From assembly GCA_964017065.1 (NCBI GenBank), contig OZ024789.1:7816191-7880190 (forward strand): a DNA stretch of 64,000 bases, written 5' to 3'. Under the pieces are notes generated by a model, which saw only the letters and a program-made list of their open reading frames with translations, was not told where the DNA came from and searched no databases. This DNA comes from Haliclona indistincta. Its lineage: Eukaryota; Porifera; Demospongiae; Haplosclerida; Chalinidae. This document shows, in pieces, positions 24,573 to 36,519 of this stretch. The translations under genes were made by a program, and so were the position numbers. Numbering within the stretch: position 1 is the first letter of the stretch; the number at the start of each line of letters is the position of its first letter.

Positions 24573-26142
24573 TCAGAAGGAGCTTTGCAGGCTTGCAGCT
24601 AAAGCAAACCTGCTTACTACTGAAACTGTACTGGTAAACAGAAGACAGCAAAGTGCTGACCACAAGGACAAGGTGTGTCAAGTGGGCGTGACCGTGAACA
24701 CGAGTAGGTAGCCATTCCTCTTGGCTTTGATAGGCTTTTTCTTGAGATGTCTATGCACCCCCAGAGCTATCCTGAAGTTTTAATGGAATCTACAAGTACC
24801 TAGGTAGTCAGCTATGGGCACGTTTGTCGTCAGAGAGGTCCAAGATGGCCGTCAAGGTGAGCCAGCCATACATAACTCGAGAACGAAAGCACTTTAGCAA
24901 AATCCACGAGTCACATTGCAAGCCATTGTCGTGCTAAGCCTGTTCATACCTTTACCGAGTTTCAGAAGTGAGCGATGGTCTCTGCAGCTCGATGGACAGA
25001 ACGAACGAACGAATGAACGAATGAACAGATTTCACGAAACCCTCGGCGTGTTGCACATTGTAGAGTTAGTTCCTTAGTTATGGTTTGCAGAAGGAGCTTT
25101 GCAGCTAAAGCCAACCTGCTTGCTACATGTATTGAAACTGCACTGCTAGCCAGAAGACAGCAAAGTGCTGACCACAACCGAGACAAGGTGTGTCAAGTGG
25201 GCGTGACCGTGAACACTGAGTAGGTAGCCATTGCTCTTGGCTTTGATAGGCTTTTTCTTGAGATGTCTACGCACCCCCAGAGCTGTCCTGCTGTTTAGAT
25301 GGAATCTACAAGTACCTAGATAGTCATCTATGGGCGCGTTTGTAGTCAGAGAGGTCCAAGACGGCCGTCAAGGTGAGCCAGCCATACATAACTCGAGAAC
25401 CAAAGCACTTTAGCAAAATCCACGAGTCACATTGCAAGCCATTGTCATGCTAAGCCTGTTTATACCTTTACCGAGTTTCAGAAGTGAGCGATGGTCTCTG
25501 CAGCTCGATGGACAGAACGAATGAACGAATGAACAGATTTCACGAAACCCTCGGCGTGTTGCACAATGTAGAGTTAGCTCCTTAGTTATAGTTTGCAGAA
25601 GGAGCGTTGCAGCTAAAGCCAACCTGTTTGCTATTGAAACTGCGCTTTTTAACCAGAAGACAGCAAAGTGCTGACCACAACCGAGACAAGGTGTGTCAAG
25701 TGGGCGTGACCGTGAACACTGACTAGCCATTGCTCTTGGCTTTTTCTTGAGATGTCTACGCACCCCCAGAGCTGTCCTGCAGTATAGATGGAATCTACAA
25801 GTACCTAGGTAGTCAACTATGGGCGCTTTTGTCGTCAGAGAGGTCAAAGACGGACGTCAAGGTGAGCCAGCTATAACTCGAGAACGAAAGCACTTTAGCA
25901 AAATCCACGAGTCACATTGCAAGCCATTGTCATGCTAAGCCTGTTCATACCATTACCGAGTTTCAGAAGTGAGCGATGGTCTCTGCAGCTCATTGGACAG
26001 AATGAACGAACGAACGACTGACAAACTGAGTACCGTAACCCTCGCGCATGCGCCGAGGGTTAATGAACGACAAACCAAGTACCGTAACCCTCGCGCATGC
26101 GCCGAGGGTTAATGAATGACAGAGCAAGTACCAAAGTTCAAA

Positions 26143-26516
26143 GTTTATTATTGTTGCCCTCTACGGGATAATAATGACAAAAACAAGAACTAAGTAAATG
26201 AAAAAAAAAAAAATATATAGAGTCAGTCTGTGAACTTTAGACATGAGATTTTCTCAGCAAGGTTAATAAGATCATGAAAGTTCTTGTTCTCCAGCCATTG
26301 TATTGTGGTCTCAGTGCTGTATTTTGACTCAGGTAGATGACTTGAAAACAGATGTTCATAATAGTTCGATGGAATTTTATCGCCACAATGAGGACATAGT
26401 CTCTCACCAAAGGTCGGTCTTGAAAGAGCATTAAAAAGCCCCTGCATTAGCTTAGTTCCACGAACACCAAGCTTAGTTCCACGAACACCAAGCTTAGTTC
26501 CACGAACACCCAACAC
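26143..26516 (-). mobile_element. 5'-truncated LINE 3' end with a C-terminal zinc-knuckle-like motif
   Basis: The minus frame reads a Cys-His motif (CPHCGDKIPSNYYEHLFSSH) followed by about 35 residues and a stop near 26,223. The terminal AATAATAAACTTTGAAC-type sequence is typical of LINE 3' ends. At its high-coordinate edge a 22 bp segment, CTTAGTTCCACGAACACCAA, is repeated three times. It interrupts the satellite tail. The clade is not assigned. Confidence 0.55.
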
Positions 26517-26610
26517 CCAGTACCGTAACCCTCGCGCATGCGCCGAGGGTTAATGAATGAACGAACGAATGACAGAGCAAGTACCGTAACCCTCGCGCAT
26601 GCGCCGAGGG

Positions 26611-26817
26611 TTAAAAATGACACCCCCTGGGGGTGTCAAACAAATTTTAGCTTTAGATATCACATTTGATAGGGTTTTACAACCTGAAACTTATTATGAA
26701 CACAAAATTTCAAAGACTTTACCGTTTCTTTCAAAACTGCCATTTAAAGAAAACTAGATCAAAGTTTCCATGGTAACAGGAGTGTAGTCATGACAATCAT
26801 TGGGCGTCATTTTTAAA
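26611..26817. mobile_element. Short MITE with TTAAAAATGACACC ends, copy 2
   Basis: Nearly the same as 18,089-18,303 through TTGATAGGG, CAACCTGAAACTTATTAT and CCATGGTAACAGGAGTG. Inverted ends of about 14-16 bp are visible. Confidence 0.65.
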
Positions 26818-27039
26818 TGGTTATCAAGCTCAAAACACCCTAAAGATAGGGTGTAACGTGTGCATCAATAATCTTTGGATCAGTATAGCTCATTCAATGC
26901 AATTGACGAACTGAGAAGGAATGGAGTGATAAAGTAACTGAATCAACAATTAGGCATGTCAATAATTTGACTGCATGCTTGTGGCACAGCCATGCGGCCG
27001 CATGCAGACCGCGTGTAGTGCAGCAAGATACAGAATTAA

Positions 27040-27442
27040 CAAGAAAATAAAAAGATTTCTAACGAAATCAAAAGGATGTAGGGATAAAGAAATCTGTTAC
27101 TGGTCCACAATGTAAACCAACAAGGAGCAAGCATGGAATGGTAACACGATTGACTTGCTAACAGACCATAGATCCCTACATCAGTGGCTGTACATAACAT
27201 TTTGACTATGCTATAATGATTTTGTCACAAGCTAAATTCAATTCAATGCATGTCAGGTGTCAGTCAATAGCAACTAACAGAACTGCTGTAGTCAGCCACT
27301 GATGTAGGGATCTATGGTCTGTTAGCAAGTCAATCGTGTTACCATTCCATGCTTGCTCCTTGTTGGTTTACATTGTGGACCAGTAACAGATTTCTTTATC
27401 CCTACATCCTTTTGATTTCGTTAGAAATCTTTTTATTTTCTT
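27040..27442. mobile_element. Palindrome B, copy 3
   Basis: The arms match completely in the aligned part. They share the copy-specific variants GGAGCAAGC, CTAACGAAATC and CTGTTACTGG, each mirrored in the other arm. It belongs to composite copy 3, which is inverted relative to copies 1, 2 and 4. Confidence 0.85.
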
Positions 27443-27987
27443 GTTTGTGTCCTTTTTTCTTTTACAGTGAGTTTCAAATTTTTGGTGCAGTTCGAATTCG
27501 TCAAGATAATGTATCTCTTTTTTGTTTCCATCATTGGTTTGGTTTGCTTTCTTGATAATTGCTTTTTAACTTGTAGCTCCTAAATACTGAAACAAGCTCA
27601 TGCATTCATGCATGCTGAAGCCTGGATGCACAGCATACGAGCCCCGCCCACTCTGGTTTAGAATTTTCTGTATGGCTGTGATACTATCTGGAAAGCAGCA
27701 GAACGGTGATACTACACGAGCTTACTCTGTGAGTTGTTCTTCGAAGACTCCAGACGCCAATGCGCTCTCCATACGGCGATGCTCTACAAGTGTGTTTGGT
27801 CACGTGCGTATTACGTAATCACAATAATGGCGTCAAACACTTAGCTGACAACTGTTCGTGATCGTGAGCTCGTCAAATGTATATCGTCGTTTCGCTAAAA
27901 TCTAAGTTCAAAAGGCACAAGGCAGGAGAATTTCACGACTGTTCGTGGGTGTTTTGGTCTCGACACTGCTCGCGTAAAGGCGCTAGG

Positions 27988-28632
27988 CAGTGGCGGATCT
28001 AGGGTAGATCTAGTCTAGCAGCTAACCCTCCCGCCTACTGATATAATTGGATGGACGGCGGAGAGGGTCTAGCAAACATTGCCATTCATAGTTTTCAACT
28101 GACCAATCAGATTCGTAATGAATATCATTTTCTCCCAGGAAGAAAATGATATTCATTCTTCGTGGCTTTGTTATTATTATAAACATGCAGCTGAACTAGA
28201 AGCAGTGTATACACGCGGTTGGAGGCAACGCCCAGCGCGGTTTACTTCATTATTATTCATTAAAAATCAATGAATGGCAATGTTTGCTAGACCCTCTCCG
28301 CCGTCCATCCAATTATCAGTAGGCGGGAGGGTTAGCTGCTAGACTAGGGTAGATCCAGAGGTGCGCGCGAGCCCCCCTTTGCGCTCAATAATAATATTCA
28401 AAGCTACATTACCTTATGAGGAATTTAGTTTACACAATCATAACTAGGGGTTTTCCCACATTCACCACGCGCAAGACCGCCTAAACTAACAAGGATTCAA
28501 CCCTCTGCAGATTCAACGCAAAAGTAGGCTAGATTTTGACCGAAAGTGGGCGTGGTTTTCAAAAATTCGCGACGCGTAAGCGCGCCCATTCGATTAAGCA
28601 CCCCCCATTCTCCATTCCTAGATCAGCCACTG
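27988..28632. mobile_element. hAT-like MITE with CAGTGGCGGATCTAGG ends and an inner palindrome
   Basis: The outer ends are CAGTGGCGGATCTAGG and CCTAGATCAGCCACTG. The flanking octamers GCGCTAGG and CTACTAGG are similar but not exact. Inside, a second inverted repeat (about 28,030-28,350) pairs CTAGCAGCTAACCCTCCCGC with its complement and encloses about 150 bp. Confidence 0.7.
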
Positions 28633-28646
28633 CTACTAGGCGAGTT

Positions 28647-28722
<76 letters not shown>
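28633..28722 (+). repeat. GAAA microsatellite, short side
   Basis: About 20 tetranucleotide units with one interruption (AAGGAAG) near 28,690. It is the left part of a tract split by the Gypsy insertion. Confidence 0.9.
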
Positions 28723-28876
28723 TGTAGCGTAGTGTCCGCACAGGTATGAGTATAGCAGAGATTATTGATTGGCAGAGTACAGGAATGATATGACTGACTA
28801 GTGTTTAAATAGAGTCAACACAATGGCATGTAAAATCAATAGACTGTCAGTCTGTCTCTACTTGTTGCCTTGTACA
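28723..28876 (-). repeat. 3' LTR of the Gypsy element
   Basis: Begins TGTAGCGTAGTGTCCGCAC on the plus strand and ends CTTGTACA. It lacks the 9 bp duplication seen in the other LTR. Confidence 0.92.
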
Positions 28877-28888
28877 CTCCTCTCCTTC

Positions 28889-30661
28889 TTATGATTTTGG
28901 AGGATATGTTAAACGGGAGGGAGGACGGCGGACTCGGCCGGAACGGCGAGGGGGAGGCACAGGACGTGGTGGTTCAGAGGGCCTGGGTCCAGCATCTGAT
29001 TGCTCAACACTTGGAGATGGTGATGGAGTGGGTGGTGGAGTAGGTGTTTCAGTTCTAGTGTCTGCTGGACTCTCACTGCTGGGGTCTTGATCATCAACAG
29101 TAGGTTCTCTGTTCTTTGTGTCTTCCACGGGTGATAACGGTGTGGAACTAGCTGGAACAGGAGGGTAGAAAGGATCAGATGTACTATTGGATGACAGCAA
29201 TAATTGATCCACGTGTCTCTTCCACTGCAACCCAGATTGTAATTTAACCACGTAAGATAGAGGTCCTGTCCTTTCTTCTATGATTCCAGGGAGCCATAGG
29301 GGTCCCGGGCGATAGTTTCGGGCAAGCACTGATTGACCTATGTGAAATTCTCGGAACTTGGAATGTTGGTCATGCTTCATCTTCTGCTGTGCTTGCTTGC
29401 GTACCACAGATTCCTCCAGATTTGGTCTTAGAATATCAAGTCGTGTGCGTAGGCTTCGTCCCATGAACAGTTCACTAGGAGCGGTGTTGGTTGTAGCATG
29501 AGGCGTGATCCTGTAACTGAGTAGGAATGACATCAGTTGCTGATGTTGATCTTGATCTGTCCTAGCACACTTGAGAGCATGTTTCAGAGTGCGTACGAAT
29601 CTCTCGGCTGCACCATTAGTGGATGGGTGATAAGGAGCACTCTTGATATGCTTGATTCCGTTCTGCTTGAGGAAATCAGCAAACTCTGAGGAAGTAAACT
29701 GTGGTCCGTTATCCGAAACTAGTTGTTGGGGTAAACCATAAGTGGCGAACATCTCTCTCAGTACACGAATGGTAGCAGGTGCTGTTGTTGATGTCATAGT
29801 AGCAACCTCTGGCCACTTAGAGTGTGCGTCAACCACAACAAGCATCATCTTTCCATGGATAGGACCAGCGAAATCGATATGGATACGCTGCCAGGGCTGT
29901 GATGGCCATAACCATGGGTGTAGAGGAGCTACCGAGGGAGCATTTCTGAGAGAACTGCAGGCAGGACACGATTTGACTAAATCTTCAATTTCTTTGTCGA
30001 GCCCAGGCCACCAGGTGTAGCTTCTTGCGATAGCTTTCATTCTGGAGATTCCAGGATGTGAGGCATGTAGTTCTTCAAGCACCTTGTCTTGAAGGGTAGG
30101 TGGTACGATCACTCGAATTCCCCACAGTAGGCATCCTTCTTCTACAGTGAGTTCAAGACGTTTAGTCCAGTAGGGCTGAAGCTCGTCATGCGAGTGATGC
30201 TGGGGCCAGCCCACACGAGTGAAATGCAGGACTCTGCTGAGCACTGGATCATGTTGAGTAGCAAGAGCAATCTGCTTAGCCGTTACAGGTAGAGCAGCAA
30301 TCTGATGAATGTTAAACACTGCAGAAATAGAGGAACAGTCAGACAGAGATGAATAGGATACTGGTAATCTGGATAGACAATCTGCATTCATGTGAGCAGA
30401 AGTTGGTCTGAACTTGATCTCGTACTGATAAGATGACAGAATCAGTGCCCATCTCTGCAGTCTTGCTGCTGCTAGTGTTGGAATACCATTCTTAGGACCC
30501 AATATAGTCGTCAGAGGCTTATGATCCGTGATCAGCTGGAAGGAGTGACCAAACAGGTACTGGTGGAATTTCTTGATTCCAAATATCAGAGACAACGCTT
30601 CCTTCTCCAACTGCGCATAGTTCTGCTCAGCTGATGTCAGAGTTCGTGAGGCATACGCCAC
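28889..30661 (-). pseudogene. Gypsy pol, 3' part: RNase H end, integrase, basic tail
   Basis: This open frame picks up the RNase H domain after a frame break. It continues through the integrase HHCC zinc region, the DDE core (HIDFAG, SDNGPQF, and the Glu in NGAAERF) and a Pro- and Arg-rich C terminus. All three integrase acidic residues are present. As the 3' half of a broken pol frame it cannot be made from ORF1 without recoding. Confidence 0.88.
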
Positions 30662-31945
30662 TGGTCTCTGAGATGAGAGATGACTGCTCCCAGACCATAG
30701 GCAGAGGCATCACCTGCAAGGGTAAGAGGGAGTGATGAGTCATAATGTGTCAATACTGGAGCAGTAGACAATTTTTCCTTAGCGAGATTGAAAGCAGTGT
30801 CACACTCAGCAGACCATCTCCAGGGTTTTCCTTTCTGCAGTAGCTGATTTAGAGGACGTAAGAGGGTAGATAGGTTCGAGATGAACTTGCCGTAGTAATG
30901 CACCATGCCGAGAAATGAACGAAGTTCCTGGACATTGCGAGGCTTTGGTGCCTTCTTGATGGCTTCGATCTTCTGAGGAGTAGTGTGAAGTCCCTCTCGG
31001 TCAATTCGATGTCCAAGGAATTCGACAGACTCTTGCATGAAGGAGCATTTCTCTGCTTTCAGCTTGATACCATGATGTTGCAATCGCTTTAGGACTTCTT
31101 CAAGATTGCTGTAGTGTTCTTCATCAGTAGATCCTGTCAACAGGATGTCGTCAATATAGCAGATGACGCGAGGTAAACCTTGAAGAATGGTGTCCATAGT
31201 CTTCGGAAAAATGGCTGGAGCAGGGGCGATACCAAACGGCAACCTTGTGTAGCGGTAAAGTCCCTTATGAGTGTTAATTGTGACCAGTTTCCGACTCTCT
31301 TCATCCAGCAGCATCTGTTGATATGCATGCTTCAGATCGAGTTTAGTGAAGTGTTTTCCACCAACTAAAGCTGTGAATAATTCATCAGGCTTTGGAAGAG
31401 GGTACTGGTCTACTTGAAGATGAGAGTTTACAGTGACTTTGTAATCACCACAGATCCGAATCTTGCCATCTCCTTTCGGTACTGGAACGATAGGTGAGGC
31501 CCAGTCACTGTGGTCGACTTTCTCAATGATGCCATCACTCTCCAAACGATCCAGTTCTTGGCTCAAAGTGTCTCTCAGGGTAAATGGTACCGGTCGTGGC
31601 TTCTTGAACACTGGAGTGGTGTCGGGCTTGAGAGTTAGTTTAGCTTGATACTGTGTCATGGTTCCCATGCCTTCAGTGAAGACAAACTCATACTTTCGGA
31701 GGAGATCTTTTACTCTCTCTTCGCCATGACATCGAGAGACTAGCCCAATCGTCTTCCAGTCCAAGATGAGGTGCTTAAGCCAGTTTCTGCCTAGCAAGCT
31801 AGGTCCTTCTCCTGTGACAACAAACAAAGGTAAGGTATGTGTCTGCTGTTGATACCTGACTTCGACCTCTATCTGACCAGCCACTGACATACTCTGTCCA
31901 GTGTAAGTTCGTAGGGCTACCGAAGTTGGCTTTAGAGCAGAGGCG
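30637..31945 (-). pseudogene. Gypsy pol, 5' part: protease end and reverse transcriptase
   Basis: It contains the end of the protease (LLGRNWL), then RT with KLDLKHAYQQ and YIDDIL and the start of RNase H (AGDASAYG). Two frame breaks bound it: near 31,940 inside the protease (gag frame to pol frame) and near 30,655 inside RNase H. Each looks like a small indel. A programmed shift is possible at the first but not expected at the second. Confidence 0.85.
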
Positions 31946-32869
31946 GTAGGTTTCTTCTGAGATCAACGACACTGCAGCTCCTGTATCCAGCTCCATGGCA
32001 GTTCTCTGACCATTTAGAGTAAGGTCCACAGTAATCGGATCAGCCTCAGCTCTCGAGTATCCAATGAGGAAGGTTGGTAGATCTTCTTCTCCACCCTCAG
32101 GTTTCTGGTCAACGTCTACGAAATTAGTTCTCTTCTTCTGTCTCCCTGCTGGCTGCTTTCTGTGAGGGGAATCTGACTTCTTTGAACGACATACTTTAGC
32201 AATGTGCCCTCTCTTTTTGCAAGCATGACAAACAGCATCTTTAAATCTGCACTCACCAGATAAATGGTTTGTTCCTCCGCACCGGTAGCAAGACTGTGAC
32301 GACGGTGACGGGGTCACTCGTTGTATGGGCGCATCTCCATTTCCTTTCCACTGCTTGGTGTTTCGCTCAGCTGCCTCCATTCCTTCGGCAATCTCTACTG
32401 CTCGTTGGAAAGTGAGGTCCGCCTCGGTGAGAAGTTTCCTCTGTGTGGCTTCATTACGTAAGCCGCACACGAACCGGTCTCTGAGAGCGCGTTCGAGGAA
32501 GTCTCCAAAGTTACAGTGGGTCGACAGTCTTCTCAGTTCTGCTACATACTCAATAACAGATTCTCCGACCGCCTGGTTGCGTCGGTAGAAGTGGAAACAC
32601 TCTGCGATAGTCACTCTCTTGGGTTTGAAATGATTATTTAGAGACGTCGTTATCTGTTCCAACGTCTTAGCGCTTGGTCTTGCGGGAGCCACGAGGTCAC
32701 GCAGCAGACTGTAAGTCTTTCCACCAATGACGTTCAGGAGTATCGTCACCTTGTCAGCATCTTCTATCTTGTTTGCAGCAAAGAACAGTTCTACTCTTTC
32801 CAGATAGACGTCTATGTCCTCCGTTGCTGGATCAAATTTGTCCATATGACCAACGCTCTTGGCAGCCAT
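31799..32869 (-). CDS. Gypsy gag with nucleocapsid and protease start
   Basis: ATG at 32,869 lies about 20 bp inside the 5' LTR. The protein has a retrotransposon Gag capsid region, two CCHC-type zinc knuckles (CYRCGGTNHLSGEC and CHACKKRGHIAKVC), a basic linker, and the protease active site ELDTGA. It runs out of frame before the protease ends. Confidence 0.87.
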   Translation of the reverse strand: MAAKSVGHMDKFDPATEDIDVYLERVELFFAANKIEDADKVTILLNVIGGKTYSLLRDLVAPARPSAKTLEQITTSLNNHFKPKRVTIAECFHFYRRNQAVGESVIEYVAELRRLSTHCNFGDFLERALRDRFVCGLRNEATQRKLLTEADLTFQRAVEIAEGMEAAERNTKQWKGNGDAPIQRVTPSPSSQSCYRCGGTNHLSGECRFKDAVCHACKKRGHIAKVCRSKKSDSPHRKQPAGRQKKRTNFVDVDQKPEGGEEDLPTFLIGYSRAEADPITVDLTLNGQRTAMELDTGAAVSLISEETYRLCSKANFGSPTNLHWTEYVSGWSDRGRSQVSTADTYLTFVCCHRRRT

Positions 32870-32890
32870 CCTTAATCCTCGTCGCCAAAT

Positions 32891-33587
<697 letters not shown>

Positions 33588-34077
33588 AGAAAACTAAGAT
33601 GACGAAACTCGATTTTTACCTTTTCCAGGTTCGTCACTTTAGTAACAATTTCGAGCAATCTCCTTGCTACTGTAAGATGGGGCAACGCCAGAGAGCAGAT
33701 CTAAGTGTCTTTGGACGTATACAATTCATCACCGGCAGGCGAAATATCAGCGTTTGAACGCTAATACATTGTATGTAGCCGCCATCTTCTTTTCTCGTTC
33801 ATCCCTACATAGGGAGTCACTACCGTGCCTCCCTAATTAATTTTTATTATTGTTTGAAAGTTTTAAAAATATATTATTTCATGTTGCTCATAGATTAATT
33901 TTTGAGGGTATGTACATGTAGTACGTCCTACCGGGGTATAACAATCTATGCAGTGCTACAATCTAGTTGTTACATACATTTATCACATCTGTTTAAAGCA
34001 TATACATTTTTAGTCTTGAAAATGTGTATTACATGTATATAGTTATTCGCACTCTTTACTACAGTTCTTGAATTTTT

Positions 34078-34992
34078 TTAATTGCGAGGACGAGGCTGGA
34101 ATAGGGAGGAGCTAGCTTTTGATGTCTTGTTGCAAGTAGCATAGTATGAAGAAGGACGAGTTTCTGTAAACAAGAGACCGGTATCTGCTGATGCTGGAGG
34201 CGGATGCCGTGGTGTCGGTGTTGGGTGTGGTCGGGCGGATGCTAATATATTGCTTGTATACCATTGGATATAATAACAACGGCATATCGCTACTAGTATT
34301 CCAAACAATATGAATATAATAGCTGCAACAATAATGATCACTATTACTTCAGTAGGAGCAGTTGTGAATGTTACTGGATTATTTGGCGGGTCATCAGGAA
34401 ATGGATCTTCAGTAAATGGATCATCAGGATCATCGGGACCTTCAATTTGAAAAGTTTGATCAGTTGTATCAGTTAGATCATTTGGAAGAATTGGATCAGT
34501 TGGAACAGTTGAATCCGTTGGATCAGTAGTTATAGGAAAGCTGACTGTACCTAAAATTGTTAAACAGGTTAGTAAGTCTAAAAGTTCTCACATTTGTTTC
34601 TATAACTATAGTAACAAAGACAATCACTAACTTGTAGTCATTTGTAGTACATGCAAACGTCATTATGCTTACATATAATTAGCTAGTGAAAATTGTATGC
34701 TTAGACAACACAAAACATGCAACAATTAATTTTAATGGTAGCAGACAGACGTTTAAAATTGCTAGTATAAGGCAGGTAGCTGTTAGAATGCTGGATGCAG
34801 TACTGTACCTGCATATACTTGCACAGGCTATCAAGTTAGACTAGTCATGACTCATTGCAGATGTTCGGTCTTAGTATTTCATCACTATCACGGGCATGCA
34901 CATTGCACAATACAAGTAGAGGCAATGGTAATTACTTGGAGATGCTCACCTGAGACAATGCATAAGGGCCCCAAGATTTTGAGAAACATCAT
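34078..34992 (-). CDS. T3: two-exon Thr/Pro-rich membrane protein of the array
   Basis: Exon 1 (34,992-34,950) encodes MMFLKILGPLCIVS. Exon 2 (34,550-34,078) gives a shorter stalk rich in TDPT and in DDP/EDP, an Ile/Val-rich membrane helix, a Cys/Arg/Tyr patch and a Pro-rich tail in which TGLLFTETRPSSY replaces the usual motif, ending FQPRPRN. The intron is only 399 bp and free of MITEs, which makes this the clearest gene model of the family. No internal stop. Function unknown. Confidence 0.75.
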
Positions 34993-35520
34993 AGAAATGA
35001 AGCGTATATCGTACATGCGTTGAAGCGATTTTACCAAGAGATATCGATGTAGCTGTTCAAGCTATTGTTGCTAACAAAATTAATGATACTGATATTTTTT
35101 TATATATAAATCACGAGACTGCTACACTGCATAATTTAGTAAAGTGGTCTGTAAGCACAATAGGCTCATGCAAATAACTGTTAGTAAACTAAGCACAGAT
35201 GCTCAGCTGGGATGCACAATATACTGTTAGTAAACATAGCCTCTTCAATTTCAATTCTTAGTCCACCACATCACCTGTTTTGACCACACCACCTGCAAAG
35301 ACACATAATCTCAAATATACATATTTTTTCTAGGTAATTAAATTGCCTAAAGAGTAAGTATCACCAAAAATTTTTTCTTGAGTTTATTGCATGTTTTTGT
35401 AGGTATAGTTCCCTAAAAACTCCCTCCAAAGTTTTACTTCCAAAAAAGGGTTCAGAGACACTGTAGCACTCTGCAATACTAGCCTGCTGTACAACAGTAC
35501 CATATAAACTGATCATCAAA

Positions 35521-35573
35521 ATGCAGGATTTCAGCAGTGATGGTGAGTTTGACAGACTGTTAGATGCATCATG
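35521..35573 (+). other. Candidate first exon in the left arm of element H
   Basis: ATG opens 53 nt encoding MQDFSSDGEFDRLLDAS and ends at a consensus donor ATG|GTAAGT. The same exon and donor lie in the right arm on the opposite strand. Preservation in both arms may simply reflect arm identity. Confidence 0.35.
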
Positions 35574-35776
35574 GTAAGTTCATTGTCAGCAAAATACAAA
35601 TAACAACCTGCTGGCTGATGTATGATGGTTTTGTAATGTTCCTTCTATGCCAGCACGTGGGAGCTAGAGTGTGCTTGAATTCAGTATCACTGATGCCTCT
35701 GCTGAGCTAGAGTGTGACAGTATCTACAGTATAATGTAACTATAGAGAAAGAGTGTGAAACAAGTCTGGTTTTATC

Positions 35777-36052
35777 TTTCTGTTTGGTCTATATCAACAG
35801 TGCTGTCATTGATGGATTCTTACAAAGCTACCAATGACAGCACTATTAATAATCTTTATCAACACAAATGATTATTTTGTCTTTCAGACAGCTAGTACTG
35901 TCTTGTCATCTGGCAAAAAGTTTTTAATGTAAGTATTTAGTTCACTGACAATAATAAATTACACAAGGTAACAATGATCGATGGCAACAATCCATGAGGT
36001 GTGCTGCCGGCAATGATAGTGGCTTTAAGAATCCAAGAGTTGATATAGACCA
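35777..36052. mobile_element. Short MITE with CTGTTTGGTCTATATCAAC ends
   Basis: Inverted ends of about 20 bp, TTCTGTTTGGTCTATATCAA at the left and its complement at the right, enclose about 240 bp of non-coding DNA. Confidence 0.65.
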
Positions 36053-36519
36053 AACAGAATCATAATAACAGACTTTTATACCATACTTCAATGTTTCTGA
36101 CCAATCAGATTGCTCAAAACGAGGTGATTTATTTCACTTATTACACCTCCCAGTTCACTTATTACACCTCCAATTTCACTTATAGCACCGCAGAATGGAC
36201 CCGTTGTGAACAAAACAGTTATACTGTCGTAGCTTGAAAAAAGATTTGATTCACGCACTTACACTTCGTAGTTAGCTTCTCCATGCTTAAGCGCTTCTAG
36301 TGAGACCCAAAGTAGCGCTTCTACACGGCTGGAAGATAGTAAACTGAAGCGTCGTCACTAACTTATGAATTCAAACGACGCGCTCTTACACGATCGTCGC
36401 TCGATGATGGAAACGGCGACACTACTGGCTTCTCGCAACAGTAGTCAGTAGAGGGCTTGTTTCAGTGCGTGGTAGTCTTGAGAAGCTTGCCTGAGGCGCA
36501 GTATGGTATAAATACCTTA

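Larger units (their letters stand above)
23452..26612. repeat. Satellite-like tandem array of about 500-590 bp units with hairpin-bearing tails
   Basis: Four units start near 23,455, 24,045, 25,030 and 25,538. Each begins with a variant of CACAAACCCTCGGCGT and shares the GACAGCAAAGTGCTGACC and GTGAGCCAGCCATACATAAC segments. After the last unit, a 40-60 bp segment containing AACCCTCGCGCATGCGCCG recurs at least four times (26,036; 26,084; 26,526; 26,586). A distant, degraded relative may lie at 58.0-58.46 kb. No coding capacity. Confidence 0.75.

Noticed and set aside
26450..26516. Three tandem 22 bp repeats suggestive of a CRISPR array
   Set aside because: The repeats have no spacers and lie at the edge of a LINE fragment in animal DNA.
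30637..30661. Programmed frameshift at the RNase H break of the Gypsy element
   Set aside because: Recoding is not expected inside RNase H; a small indel explains it.
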